Shown here piece by piece: positions 34,436 to 44,300 of a stretch of 64,000 nt of DNA (position 1 is the first letter of the stretch; each line of letters starts with the position of its first letter). The DNA comes from Hymenobacter sp. (GTDB lineage Bacteria > Bacteroidota > Bacteroidia > Cytophagales > Hymenobacteraceae). A program made the translations under genes and the position numbers. Location of the stretch: positions 1 through 64,000 of the forward strand of contig JAQBNT010000160.1 of NCBI GenBank assembly GCA_028288445.1. Direction: 5' to 3'. The notes below the pieces were generated by a model. The model made no database searches and was not told the DNA's origin. It saw only the letters and a program-made list of their open reading frames with translations.

Positions 34436-35068
34436 ATGGCCGTTGTTAAGCCTTCTACCGTATTCCCACTGGCCGGCTACGAGCGGCTGTGCTTCCTGAA
34501 AAACGTAGTCGACCACCCGCAGATTACCGTGGGAGACTACACGTACTATGACGACTTCGAGGACGTGGCCAATTTCCAGCGTCGGGTGCGCTACCTGTTC
34601 GATTTCACCGGCGACCACCTGCACATCGGCAAGTTCTGCATGCTGGCGTCGGGCGTCGAGTTTATCATGAATGGGGCCAACCACCTGGCGCAAGCCGTGA
34701 GCGCCTACCCGTTTGCCGTGTTCGGCGGCGACTGGGCCGGGGCCATGGCCGGCAAAACCTACCCGAACAAGGGCGACACCACGGTGGGCAATGATGTATG
34801 GATTGGCTACCGGGCCACCATCATGCCGGGCGTGAGCATTGGGCACGGCGCCATTGTCGGAGCCTGCGCCGTGGTCACGCGCGACGTGCCGCCCTACGCC
34901 ATCGTGGGCGGCAACCCGGCCCGCGTTATCCGCTCGCGCTTTGATACCGATACCGTAGCCCGCCTGCTGGCCTTGGCGTGGTGGGACTGGCCCATCGAAA
35001 AAGTCACCCGGTTCGCTCCACTGTTGACGGGCGATGTAACGGCCTTTCTGGCAGCGGCCGAGGAGTAG
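34436..35068 (+). CDS. Hexapeptide-repeat acetyltransferase (CatB/Vat type)
   Basis: A 210-residue left-handed beta-helix enzyme that transfers acetyl from acetyl-CoA. Residues match xenobiotic (CatB/Vat) acetyltransferases: [14 protein letters not shown] with the catalytic His, then [22 protein letters not shown] and [12 protein letters not shown] resistance role cannot be claimed; many chromosomal members act on sugars or other acceptors. ATG at 34436; an upstream non-ATG start would lie over a promoter-like TATTTTGC. It converges with the NnrDE gene, whose stop is 6 bases away. Confidence 0.86.
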   Translation: MAVVKPSTVFPLAGYERLCFLKNVVDHPQITVGDYTYYDDFEDVANFQRRVRYLFDFTGDHLHIGKFCMLASGVEFIMNGANHLAQAVSAYPFAVFGGDWAGAMAGKTYPNKGDTTVGNDVWIGYRATIMPGVSIGHGAIVGACAVVTRDVPPYAIVGGNPARVIRSRFDTDTVARLLALAWWDWPIEKVTRFAPLLTGDVTAFLAAAEE

Positions 35069-35074
35069 CAATTG

Positions 35075-36601
35075 CTACACCTCCGCCAGCGCCGGCCCGA
35101 TGTGGCGCACAATATCACCCGCCACCAGTCCGGCCTCGCCGGTGTGCGCGGCGGCCAAATCGCCGGCCCGGCCGTGAGCGTAAACGCCCAGCCGCACCGC
35201 CGCGAAGGCCGGGAGCTGGGCGTGGGCGCGCAGGGCCAGCAGCACGCCCGTGAGCACGTCGCCGCTGCCGCCGGTGGCCATGCCGGCGTTGCCGGTGCTG
35301 TTGAAGTGCAGCTCACCGGTGGGCGTGGCCAGGCAGGTGTAGGCCCCTTTTAGCACCACCAGGCAGCGGTGTTGGGTGGCGAAGTCGCGCAGCAGCTCCA
35401 GGCGGTGGTAGTCGTCGCGGGCCGGCTCGGTGAGGCGCTCGAACTCCTTGGGGTGGGGGGTGAGCACGGTGTTTTCGGGCAGGAGCTTCAGCAATTCGCG
35501 GTGGCTGCCCAGCAGGTTCAGCGCGTCGGCGTCGATGACGAGGGGCAGGGGCTGGCCGGTTTTTTCAACCGGCTTGGCTGCCGCTTTCAGCAGCTTGCGC
35601 AGTACGGCCAGGGTGGCATCCTCCTGCCCCAGGCCGGGGCCAATGCCGACGGCCTGGTAAGGCAGCAGCTTGGGCAGCTTGCCAATGAAATTGACCTGCT
35701 TATCGGTCAGACACATGGCCTCGGGCTGGCTGATTTGGAAGATGTCGTAGCCGCAGCCGGGGATGTGGGCCGTGAGCAGGCCCACGCCGCCGCGCAAACA
35801 CGCCCCCGCCGCGAGCACGGCCGCGCCCATCTTGCCACGGCTGCCGGCCAGCAGCAGCGCGTGCCCGAAAGTGCCCTTGTGGCTGAATTTGGGGCGTGGC
35901 GGCAGCTGGCCGGCCACGGCGGCCGCATCGGTGTAGTGCCAGGGCGTGGCGGCTTCGGCAATGAAACCGGCGCTCAGACCAATATTCTCCACCTGCCATT
36001 CGCCCACAAAATCAGCATTCTGCGGCAGCAGGAAAGCCAGCTTGGGCAGGCCGAAGCTGACGGTGTGCTGTGCCCGCACTACGGGGCTATCGGCCGGCTG
36101 GGGCGCATCGGCGAAGAGGCCGCTGGGCAGGTCGATGGCGATAACACGCGCTTGAGCGTTGTTTAAGTGCTGCACGACGGCCGCCGCCACGCCCTCCAAA
36201 GGGCGCGAAAGCCCCGTGCCAAACAGGGCATCGATAACCAGGGCATTCCGGGCAATGGTGGGCAGGTGCGGCAGCGATAAGTCGGCCACGGGCACGGCGG
36301 CGGGCAGGTGCTTGCGGTTGTGCTGCCAGTCGGGCGAGTGGTTTTCGGCGGGCAGCAGGGCCACGCGCACGGCGTAGCCCTGCTGGAGCAGCAGCCGGGC
36401 GATGGCCAGACCGTCGCCGCCGTTGTTGCCGGGGCCACAGATAATCAGGATTTCACCCGCTTCGGCCGCCGTAAAGCGGCTGCTGAACCACTGGAGGAAA
36501 GCGGTGGCGGCGCGCTCCATCAGCTCCATCGAGAGCAGGTGCTGCTCCTGGATGGTGGCCTGGTCAAGGTCGCGGGTTTGGGCGGCGGTCAGGATTTTCA
36601 T
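35075..36601 (-). CDS. nnrD: Bifunctional NAD(P)HX epimerase / dehydratase
   Basis: Metabolite repair enzyme of 508 residues that restores hydrated NAD(P)H. The N-terminal epimerase half (YjeF_N, about 1-210) has GPGNNGGDGLAIAR. The C-terminal ADP-dependent dehydratase half has KGTFGHALLLAGSRGKMGAA, GIGPGLGQ and NAGMATGGSGDVLTG. Both halves look intact. Start ATG at 36601, where MKILTAAQTRDLD begins as in the family. Divergent from the small hydrolase gene with 37 bases between. Sometimes named nnr or yjeF. Confidence 0.93.
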   Translation of the reverse strand: MKILTAAQTRDLDQATIQEQHLLSMELMERAATAFLQWFSSRFTAAEAGEILIICGPGNNGGDGLAIARLLLQQGYAVRVALLPAENHSPDWQHNRKHLPAAVPVADLSLPHLPTIARNALVIDALFGTGLSRPLEGVAAAVVQHLNNAQARVIAIDLPSGLFADAPQPADSPVVRAQHTVSFGLPKLAFLLPQNADFVGEWQVENIGLSAGFIAEAATPWHYTDAAAVAGQLPPRPKFSHKGTFGHALLLAGSRGKMGAAVLAAGACLRGGVGLLTAHIPGCGYDIFQISQPEAMCLTDKQVNFIGKLPKLLPYQAVGIGPGLGQEDATLAVLRKLLKAAAKPVEKTGQPLPLVIDADALNLLGSHRELLKLLPENTVLTPHPKEFERLTEPARDDYHRLELLRDFATQHRCLVVLKGAYTCLATPTGELHFNSTGNAGMATGGSGDVLTGVLLALRAHAQLPAFAAVRLGVYAHGRAGDLAAAHTGEAGLVAGDIVRHIGPALAEV

Positions 36602-36627
36602 AGCGGTTGGGAAAGGAATGGAGCGGC

Positions 36628-36635
36628 TACTTTTG
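36628..36635 (+). promoter_or_regulatory. -7 element 3 bases before a start codon
   Basis: Exact TACTTTTG; transcription would begin close to the ATG at 36639, so the mRNA may be leaderless. Confidence 0.6.
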
Positions 36636-36638
36636 AGT

Positions 36639-37178
36639 ATGCAAGAAACCACCCGCGTCTTCATCGTGCCCGGCCTCGGCAGCTCGGGCCCCGACCATTG
36701 GCAAACGTATTTTGAGCGCACGCAGCCGGATTTCACCCGCATCGAGCAGCGCGAGTGGGACGTGCCCGACCGCGCCGAGTGGGTCGCCCGCCTCGAATAT
36801 GCCCTCGACGGCGAAGACCTGAGCCAGGTGGTGCTGGTGGCCCACAGCCTGGGCTGCGCCACCATTGCCCACTGGGCCGGGCAGTACGGCCACCGCATCA
36901 AGGGCGCATTGCTGGTAGCACCCAGCGACGTGGAGACGGCGCACTACGCCGCCTTCCCCACCACCGGCTTCGCCCCGATGCCGCTGGCCCGGCTGCCCTT
37001 CCCGAGCAAGGTCGTGTTCAGTCAGAACGATGAGTGGGTGACGCCCGCCCGCGCCCGGCAGTTTGCCGAGGCCTGGGGCAGCGAGCTGGTCGACATCGGC
37101 ACGGCCGGCCACATCAACACGGCCAGCGGCTACGGCGTGTGGCCGGCGGGCCTGGCGTTGCTGGAGTCGTTACTGTAG
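36639..37178 (+). CDS. RBBP9/YdeN-family serine hydrolase
   Basis: A 179-residue small alpha/beta hydrolase. Oxyanion segment VPGLGSSGPDHWQ, nucleophile elbow AHSLGC, the acidic residue in SQNDEWV and the catalytic His in GTAGHINTASG all match the RBBP9/YdeN family. Substrate unknown. Start ATG at 36639 just after a perfect -7 element. Followed by a strong terminator. Cytoplasmic. Confidence 0.9.
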   Translation: MQETTRVFIVPGLGSSGPDHWQTYFERTQPDFTRIEQREWDVPDRAEWVARLEYALDGEDLSQVVLVAHSLGCATIAHWAGQYGHRIKGALLVAPSDVETAHYAAFPTTGFAPMPLARLPFPSKVVFSQNDEWVTPARARQFAEAWGSELVDIGTAGHINTASGYGVWPAGLALLESLL

Positions 37179-37206
37179 CGGCCCTGCCGCTCCGGGAGCA
37201 GGCACG

Positions 37207-37250
37207 AAAAAGGGGGTTGGCCACGGCCGCGCGGCCAACCCCCTTTTTTT
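37207..37250. terminator. Bidirectional terminator
   Basis: Stem GGGGGTTGGCC / GGCCAACCCCC flanked by A5 on the left and T7 on the right, so it can end the hydrolase gene (plus) and the decayed cargo gene (minus). Confidence 0.92.
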
Positions 37251-37267
37251 CGGGCGCACAACGGCGC

Positions 37268-37500
37268 TTACTCCACCATCAGGCGCGTGGTGCGGCTACC
37301 GCTGCGCACCACGTCCACGCCGGGGGCCAGGCCGGCCGGCAAAGGCAATGGCCCTGGTCCCCGGCCGGGTGGTGCCCGTGAGGCCCAGCACCGTGCCCGG
37401 CCGGCCAATGGCCGGAGCTACCGTTGTGAAGGCGAGGCGGTTTGGGCGCAGGCCAGCAGCGCCAGCGCCAGCAGTAGCGGCCGGCACAGCAGGAGGGGGC
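37268..37500 (-). pseudogene. Decayed signal peptide plus T9SS sorting domain gene
   Basis: On the minus strand the 3' end reads LPAGLAPGVDVVRSGSRTTRLMVE and TAA (37268-37270), the tail of a sorting domain. About 60-70 codons upstream in other frames lie the rest of a domain (APAIGRPGTVLGLTG) and a signal peptide (RPLLLALALLACAQTASP, about 37445-37500) followed directly by an in-frame TAG. So there is a frameshift and a stop codon. There is no room for a cargo domain, so the ancestor was a short precursor like the one at 16522. The inverted-repeat element lies just upstream. Confidence 0.7.
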
Positions 37501-37520
37501 AGGGCCCTGCCCGGCGGGTG

Positions 37521-37611
37521 GGCTACATTCGATTTTGTTTTAAAACGAATGTAGCCATTGCCGAAGGGACGGGCCAGCTACATTCGTTTTAATTTTTATT
37601 TGATTGTAGTC
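37521..37611. repeat. Inverted-repeat element, copy B
   Basis: First subunit GGCTACATTCG (37521-37531) with CGAATGTAGCC (37546-37556), a spacer, then a second subunit from GCTACATTCG (37577) to GATTGTAGTC (37611), less perfect than copy A at 18915. AT-rich interior, no ORF. The rest of the gap (37612-37808) shows no gene. Confidence 0.8.
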
Positions 37612-37808
37612 ATCCGGTTCCCCCTTCCGCTCAATGCCGCGTCGCGCCTATCCGTCCAGCAGCCTGGCCGGGCCGGCCGGGCAGCGGCCGGGCCGGGTGC
37701 CGTAAGGAGCGGGCGGTAGCAGCGTCTGCCCCCGCGCGGCCGAAAACCTCCCGGCCCCGGCCGCGTTTACCTTATTCCTGCCGCTTTCCTCCAAATAACT
37801 CCCCCGAT

Positions 37809-38264
37809 ATGCAAACCTGGAACGACGTTATCCGCCTCGCCAACCATCCCATTCCTTCGCCCCGCCGCGTGGAGAAAACGCCCGCCGAGTGGCGCGCCCT
37901 GCTCACCCCCGAGCAGTTCCACGTCACCCGCGAGCACGGCACCGAGCGCGCATTCACCGGCGAGTACTGCGAGGCCCACGAAGCCGGCCTCTACGCCTGC
38001 GTATGCTGCGGCACCCCGCTCTACGACTCACGCACGAAGTTCGAATCTGGCACCGGCTGGCCCTCATTCACCCAGCCCGTGGACGAAAGCGCCATTCGCT
38101 ACAAGAAGGACACCAGCTACGGCATGACCCGCATCGAAGTGCTCTGCAACGTGTGCGATGCCCACCAGGGCCACGCCTTCCCCGACGGCCCGGCCCCGAC
38201 GGGCCTACGCCTGTGCATCAACTCGGCCAGCGTGAAGCTGGTGACGGAGGGCCAGCCGGCCTAA
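37809..38264 (+). CDS. msrB: Peptide-methionine (R)-S-oxide reductase
   Basis: Repairs methionine-R-sulfoxide in proteins. 151 residues, normal length. Two zinc CxxC pairs (CVCC about 61-64 and CNVC about 114), the conserved SGTGWPSF, and the catalytic Cys in [13 protein letters not shown]. No signal peptide, so cytoplasmic. The RxxF-like seleno form is not used. Start ATG at 37809. Confidence 0.96.
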   Translation: MQTWNDVIRLANHPIPSPRRVEKTPAEWRALLTPEQFHVTREHGTERAFTGEYCEAHEAGLYACVCCGTPLYDSRTKFESGTGWPSFTQPVDESAIRYKKDTSYGMTRIEVLCNVCDAHQGHAFPDGPAPTGLRLCINSASVKLVTEGQPA

Positions 38265-38347
38265 TTTGCTAGGGCAATTGCTTCGCCCGCCGTAGCTTGG
38301 GGCCGGATTGGTATGTCGCCAGTCCGGCCCTTTTCGTTGCTACCCCA

Positions 38348-40225
38348 ATGACCCGCGAAGCCTTCGTTGCCCGCCTCGAACACCTCCACCCCCTGGCCCA
38401 GGCCAACCCGCGCGCCTACCGCTGGTGGGTGCGGATGTGGGCGCTGCTCGGCTACGGCTTTATTCTGCTGCTGCTGCTGGGCACCGTGGGCACCATGCTG
38501 GGCGTGCTGGCGCTGCTGGCCCTGGGCACGGCCGTGGCGCTGCTCCTGAAAGTGGGCTTGCTGCTGGGCTTTTTCGCCTGGAAAATTATTCGCTCCCTGT
38601 GGGTGAAGTTTGACCCGCCGCAGGGCCGCGCCCTTACTCCCGCCGAGGCCGCGCCGCTATTTGACGAGCTGCGGCAGCAGGCCCGGGCCATGGCCGCGCC
38701 GCCGGTGCACCGCGTGCTGCTCACTACTGATTTCAACGCCGCCATTGTGCAGCTGCCGCGCCTGGGCGTGCTGGGCTGGCCCCGCAACTACCTCATGGTG
38801 GGCCTGCCGCTGCTGCAGGCCCTGAGCCCCGAGCAAGCCGCCGCCGTGGTGGCGCACGAGCTGGGCCACCTGCGCGGCGGCCACGGCAAGTTCAGCGCCT
38901 GGGTGTACCGCGTGAGCCAGTCGTGGGGCCAGTTGCTGGGCCAGCTCGAAAGCCACGGGGCCGGCACCTGGCTCAGCAAATTTGCCAACTGGTACGTGCC
39001 GCGCTTCAATGCGTGGTCGCACCCGCTGCGGCGGGCCGATGAGTTTGAGGCCGACGCGGCGGCCGGGCGCGTGACCAGCCCGCAGGCCCTGGCGCAGGCC
39101 CTGTGCGCGCTGGTGGTGCGCGACTCGGCCCTCGACAAGCTGCACTGGGACGTGCTCACGGCCAGCATCGCCGCGCAGCCGCACCCGCCCACCAACGCCA
39201 TCAGCCGCCTGCTGCCGCTGGCCAAAAGCGCCCGCCTCGATGACGCTACCGAGGACGAACTGCTGAAAACCGCCCTGGCCGCCGACCCCGACGTGTTCGA
39301 TACCCACCCCGTGCTGCCGGAGCGGCTCGCGGCCCTGGGCCAGGCCGCCGCCGTGCCCACCCCGCCCACCACCACGGCCGCCGAGGCGTGGTTTGGCCCC
39401 AGCCTGCCCGCCCTGGCGGCCGAGCTTGATACGGTTTGGGCTTTCGAGCGGCAGGAGTTCTGGAAGGAGCGGCACCAATTCCTGAGCACCCAGCAGGCGC
39501 GCCTGCGCGAGCTGACCGCCCGCCGCGAAGCCAACGAAACCCTGACTCCCGCCGAAGCCTGGGAACATGCCGACCTCACCGAAGACCACGCCAGCCCCGC
39601 CGAAGCCCTGCCGCTGTTCCGCAAGCTGTTCGACGATGCGGAACACGGGCTGGGGGCCAAATTCGCCGTCGGCCGCATCCTCACCGCGCAGGATGACCCC
39701 GCCGGCCTGGTCCTGCTGGAGGAGGTGATGGCCCGCATGCCCGCCGCCCGCGCCACGGGGCTGGTGCTACAGCAGGCTTACCACCAGCGGCGCGGCGACA
39801 AGGAAGCCGCCCGCCGCCTGCAGGCCGAAACCTTGCGCCACGCCGACCGCACCGACGTGGCCGAAGCCGAGCGCACCACCATCAGCCGCACCGATAACTT
39901 CCTACCCCACGGCCTGAGCGAGGAGGAACTGGCCGGCCTGCGCACGAGCCTGGCGGGTATCGGCAGCCAAATCAAGCGCGCCTGGCTGCTGCGCAAAGAG
40001 CTCACGCAGTTCATCGAGCACCCGCTCTACGTGCTGGTGGTGGAGCACAAGTCGGGCCGCAGCGTGGCCGAAAACACCAGCAAGCTCCTGGTAAACCGGG
40101 TAGTGGAAGAGGTGACGCTGCCCGGTCAGGGCTTCATCGTGCCCCTCACGAAAGCCAACGACTGGCTCGACGCCCCCGTGCGCCGCCACCCCGAAACGCT
40201 GGTGTACGCCGCGCAGCCCGGCTAA
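38348..40225 (+). CDS. M48-family membrane metalloprotease
   Basis: A 625-residue protein. Two membrane segments near residues 28-75, then a zinc protease domain: HELGH (HExxH about residue 170) and the downstream Glu ligand in ADEFEADAAAGR, as in HtpX/Ste24-type M48 enzymes. The C-terminal half (about 350-560) is helical, with a TPR-like accessory region (EDHASPAEALPLFRKLFDDAEHG) that classic HtpX lacks. A role in membrane protein quality control is inferred. ATG at 38348 preferred over an upstream in-frame codon. Confidence 0.88.
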   Translation: MTREAFVARLEHLHPLAQANPRAYRWWVRMWALLGYGFILLLLLGTVGTMLGVLALLALGTAVALLLKVGLLLGFFAWKIIRSLWVKFDPPQGRALTPAEAAPLFDELRQQARAMAAPPVHRVLLTTDFNAAIVQLPRLGVLGWPRNYLMVGLPLLQALSPEQAAAVVAHELGHLRGGHGKFSAWVYRVSQSWGQLLGQLESHGAGTWLSKFANWYVPRFNAWSHPLRRADEFEADAAAGRVTSPQALAQALCALVVRDSALDKLHWDVLTASIAAQPHPPTNAISRLLPLAKSARLDDATEDELLKTALAADPDVFDTHPVLPERLAALGQAAAVPTPPTTTAAEAWFGPSLPALAAELDTVWAFERQEFWKERHQFLSTQQARLRELTARREANETLTPAEAWEHADLTEDHASPAEALPLFRKLFDDAEHGLGAKFAVGRILTAQDDPAGLVLLEEVMARMPAARATGLVLQQAYHQRRGDKEAARRLQAETLRHADRTDVAEAERTTISRTDNFLPHGLSEEELAGLRTSLAGIGSQIKRAWLLRKELTQFIEHPLYVLVVEHKSGRSVAENTSKLLVNRVVEEVTLPGQGFIVPLTKANDWLDAPVRRHPETLVYAAQPG

Positions 40226-40247
40226 GGCCCCCGCAAGCTGCTGCGCG

Positions 40248-40255
40248 TAGCTTTG
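40248..40255 (+). promoter_or_regulatory. -7 promoter element for the serine dehydratase gene
   Basis: Exact TAGCTTTG, 72 bases before the ATG. Confidence 0.7.
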
Positions 40256-40327
40256 CGCCCCGGCCGAGGACACCTTCGGCCGGGGCTTTGCGTTTACTGC
40301 TAATTCGCCCCCTAACTCCCACCCGCC

Positions 40328-41233
40328 ATGTCTTTGCTATTTAATGATTTCGCCTCTTGGGGCGCGCACTGCGCCGAAACCGGCGAGCCCCTCTACCAGC
40401 CCGTCCTCGCCTACGAAATCGAGCAGAAGGGCCGCACCGAAGACGAAATCTGGGCCGGCCTGCAGCGCGCCTACGACGTGATGCGCGACGCCGTGAAGGA
40501 GGGCCTGACCGGCGACATGACCTCCCGCTCGGGCATGATAAACAACGGGGCCAAGAAAATTGCCGCCTCGCCCGTCACGGTCCTGTCGCCCGAGTTCAAG
40601 CAGCTCATCACCCGCGCCCTGGGGGCCAAGGAGGTGAACTCCTGCATGGGCCGCGTGGTGGCCGCGCCCACCGCCGGGGCCTCGGGCATCCTGCCCGGCG
40701 TGCTGGTCACCATCCAGGACCTGCACAAGCTGAGCGACCGTCAGATTCTGGAAGGCTTGCTCGTGGCGGCTGGCATTGCCCTCATCATCGAGCAGAATGC
40801 ATCGCTGGCCGGAGCCGTGGGCGGCTGCCAGGCCGAAACCGGCTCGGCCGCCGCCATGGGCAGCGGGGCCATCGTATACTGCCTGGGCGGGCCCGTGGAG
40901 CAGGTGTTTGCCGCCGTGGCCGTCACCATCCAGTGCATGCTCGGGCTGGTGTGCGACCCCGTGGCCGGCCTCGTGGAAGTGCCCTGCGTGGTGCGCAACG
41001 CCTCGGCGGCGGCCATTGCCTTCAGCTCGGCCCAGATTGCCATCGCCGGCATCGACCCGGTTATTCCCGTCGACCAATGCGTGGCGGCCCTCGGCGAGGT
41101 GGGACAGGCCATGGAAACCCGCTACAAGGAAACCGCCCTCGGCGGCCTGGCTGCCACCAAGCGCGGCAAGGAAATCGAGAAGATGGTGCTAGTGCAGGAC
41201 GTGAACATCTTGCCCGACGAAGCCCACGACTAA
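40328..41233 (+). CDS. sdaAA: L-serine dehydratase, iron-sulfur type, alpha subunit
   Basis: Converts L-serine to pyruvate and ammonia using a 4Fe-4S cluster. 301 residues match the alpha (catalytic) chain: NSCMGRVVAAPTAGASGILPGVL, GGCQAETGSAAAMG and VCDPVAGLVEVPCVVRN with the conserved Cys residues. The beta chain, encoded next door in some bacteria, is not in this window, so it must be elsewhere or fused differently. ATG at 40328. Followed by a strong terminator shared with the next gene. Confidence 0.93.
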   Translation: MSLLFNDFASWGAHCAETGEPLYQPVLAYEIEQKGRTEDEIWAGLQRAYDVMRDAVKEGLTGDMTSRSGMINNGAKKIAASPVTVLSPEFKQLITRALGAKEVNSCMGRVVAAPTAGASGILPGVLVTIQDLHKLSDRQILEGLLVAAGIALIIEQNASLAGAVGGCQAETGSAAAMGSGAIVYCLGGPVEQVFAAVAVTIQCMLGLVCDPVAGLVEVPCVVRNASAAAIAFSSAQIAIAGIDPVIPVDQCVAALGEVGQAMETRYKETALGGLAATKRGKEIEKMVLVQDVNILPDEAHD

Positions 41234-41280
41234 CAAAAACGGTTATTCCTGGGCTGGAATCGCCACTCCCAATAGCCACA

Positions 41281-41322
41281 AAAGAAGCGTGCCTTCCCAA
41301 CCGGAAAGGCACGCTTCTTTTT
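41281..41322. terminator. Bidirectional terminator between converging genes
   Basis: Arms AAAGAAGCGTGCCTT and AAGGCACGCTTCTTT with T5 on the right and A-rich left side; serves sdaAA and the minus-strand cargo gene. Confidence 0.9.
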
Positions 41323-41340
41323 ATGGACAACAAAGGCCGA

Positions 41341-44300
41341 TTAGTCCTTCAGCAGGCGCTGCGAAACCGGGCCGCTGGGGCTCTGCACCGTGAGCAGGTA
41401 AGCACCTTTGGGCAGCTGGCGCACGGCCAGCAGCTGCGCCGCGCCGCCGGGCAGCGTGCCCGTGAGCAGCACCCGGCCGGCCATGTCCGTCACCGTGAAC
41501 GGATAGGCCCCGGCGGGCCAGACCGTCAGGTCGAGGGTGGCCTGGTCGGGGGTGGGGTTGGGGTAGAGCGTGGGCCGGCCGGCCAAGGCCGCGCCAAACG
41601 TGAGGGCCCGCACCGGGCTTAGGCTGGCCGTGCCGTCGAGGTCCATCTGCCGCAGGCGGTAGTACACCGCGCCGGTGGCTTTGGCCCCAATGCCCGCATC
41701 CGTAAAGGTGTAATCGTGGGGCTGGGTGCTGCTGCTCTGGCCGCGCACTTGGCCAATGGCCGCGAATTCGGAGCCGTTCAGCGAGCGTTCCACGGCGAAG
41801 AAGTCGTTGTTTTTCTCGGAAGCCGTGGTCCAGCTTAGCAGGGCATTCGCGCCGCTGGCTTTGGCTTCAAATACGGCCAACTCCACGGGCAGGGCCGTAA
41901 CGGTGTTGGTGCGGCGGAAATCGGCCTCGCCCGCCGTGCGGTTGGGCATGAGGCAGGGCGCGCCGAACGTGCTCGGGTCGAAAAGGTCAATCAGGCCGTC
42001 GCCGTCGGTGTCGTGGAAGTAGGTGCTGCCGAATTCGAGCAGGTCAGCAATGCCGTTGGCGTTGGCATCGTCCAAGTAGTTGGGCAGCTTGTCGTTATCG
42101 GTGTCCAGGGCGTTGACGTAGAACGACGCGTTGCCGCCGGCCAGCGCAAAGGCCGTGGCGCGGGCCCGGATGTCGTTGTCCGAGTAGCCGCTGTGGTCGT
42201 CGTCGAAGCCCTCGGCGAAGTCGTTGTATTTATCGTTGTCCGAGTTCTGGTCGAGGTAATCAGGGGTGTCGGTGCCGTCGAAGTTCAGGGGCGTCGTCAC
42301 GGCGTAGGCGGCGTTGAAGTCCTTGTCGAAGTTGTTGTCGATGCCGTCGCCGTCGACATCGGTGCCGGCCAGGGCGCGGCGGCCGGCCGTGGTCTGGGCT
42401 TCCAGCAGGTCCCAGATGCCATCGTTGTCCGAGTCGCGGTCGCTGTAATTGGCCACGCCGTCGCCGTCGGTATCGGCCGGGTTCAGGGGTGTGTCGGCCA
42501 GGCCGTCGGCGTTGGCATCCACGATGCCGTCCAGCACGCCGTCGCCGTTGGCATCCACACCGCCGCCCTCAATGGCATCCACAATGCCGTCGTCGTCGGC
42601 ATCGCGGTCTAGGTAGTTGGCCAGGCCCGTGCCGTCCGAGTTGAGCAGGGTGGGCGCGGTGCCGGCCGTGCCGCCCGCCACGGTGGGGTCCACCGAGTCG
42701 TATAGGCCGTCGCCGTCGGCGTCGGTGGTTGCGCCGTCCAGGATGCCATTGTTGGTGGCATCGGCCAGACCGGCCTCGCGGGCATCGGTGATGCCGTCGT
42801 TGTCCGAGTCGCGGTCTACGTAGTTGGCTTTGCCATCGCCGTCGAAGTCGGCGGGCAGGGAGGCCGTTACCGCCGCATCGGCAATACCGTCAAAATTGAT
42901 ATCAGGCGTCGTGGCCGTGTAGGCATCGGCCACGCCGTCGCCATTAACGTCGGCAATGCCGGTTTCGCGGGCATCGGTGATGCCGTCGTTGTCCGAATCG
43001 CGGTCGAGATAGTTGGCCTTGCCGTCGCCGTCAAAGTCGGCCACCGCCAGCGGGGTGGTGGCGGTGGCATCGTTCAGGCCGTCGCTGTTGGCATCGGCAA
43101 AGCTGTCGATGATGCCGTCGCCGTTGGCGTCGGTGCCGCCGGCCTCGCGGGTGTCGGTGATGCCGTCGTTGTCCGAATCGCGGTCCAGCGGGTTCACCTG
43201 GCCGTCGAGGTCGGCGTCGTACAAGTCGTTGATGCCGTCACCATTCACATCGGTAAACGTGACGCCAGCACCCGGACTGTTCGAGTCCATGTAGTTCGGC
43301 AGGCCGTCACCGTCGGCATCGGCGAAGATGTTCACGTTGCCGGTTTCCTTCAGGTCCGGGATGCCGTCGTTATCGGAATCGAGGTCGTCGGCCAGGGTGC
43401 TCTGGGTGCCGTCGGCGATGTTGTCGCCGTCGAAATCGGTGTTGCACCAGGTGAAGTTGGTGATGCCCACCCGCTGCACACCGGCCCCGCCGTCGGCGTT
43501 GCGATACACAATGGTCACTTCATCCACCGGCGCGGTGAAGGACACCGTTACGTTCGACGCCGCAATGGCCAGTTTGGTGGCCGCGTCGCTCAGCCCCACC
43601 ACGCGCTGGCCGCCCGTGGTGGCGGCCGCCACCAGCTGGTGGCGCACCGGCGAGTTGATAACCAGGTCCGAAGCGGCCAGGGGAACCACAACGCCCCCGC
43701 GCCGGCCCACAATTTCGATGTCGTCCTTGAACTGTCCGTTGTTAAAGTCAATGTCAATAAAGCCAAACGCGAGGTGGCGCAGCGGCTGCGAAAAGGCAAA
43801 CTTGGCCGTCGTGAGCTGGCTAGTGGTGTTGGCACCCGTCTGGAAAAAGCCCACGCCAATCTCGCTGACCAGCAGGAAGTCGTCCGTGGCCAGAACGGGA
43901 TTGGTGTTGTAGGCAAAGCCGCCCGAGCTCGGGTTGCCGGTGGGCAGCGTCTCGACAAAAGTCACCGTCGTTTTAACGCCGGCGCGGGTGATGTTCTTGC
44001 CCACCAGGTATTTGGCCGCGTTGTTATTATACGTGCCGTTATAAAACGTGCCGTCGTTCCAGTCCAGCTCCGCGCCTCGTTTGCAGTCGATTTCCGCAGC
44101 TTTGAGGTGCAGGTAGTCGGGCACCGTAACGCCGCCCTGGCTGTACACTAGGTAGTTGCCGGCAGCGTCTTCGGCCGCTGTCAGGATGCCGTCGTTGTCG
44201 TCGTCGGTATCGCGCCAGTCAAACAGGTAGTCGTTGTCGGCATTGGGGCGGTGCGACAGCATGCCGGAGTCAACGGCACTGCCCGTCGGGTTGCCGCCGT

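Noticed and set aside
34436-35068. Antibiotic resistance call for the hexapeptide acetyltransferase
   Set aside because: The family includes many housekeeping members; nothing in the context supports resistance.
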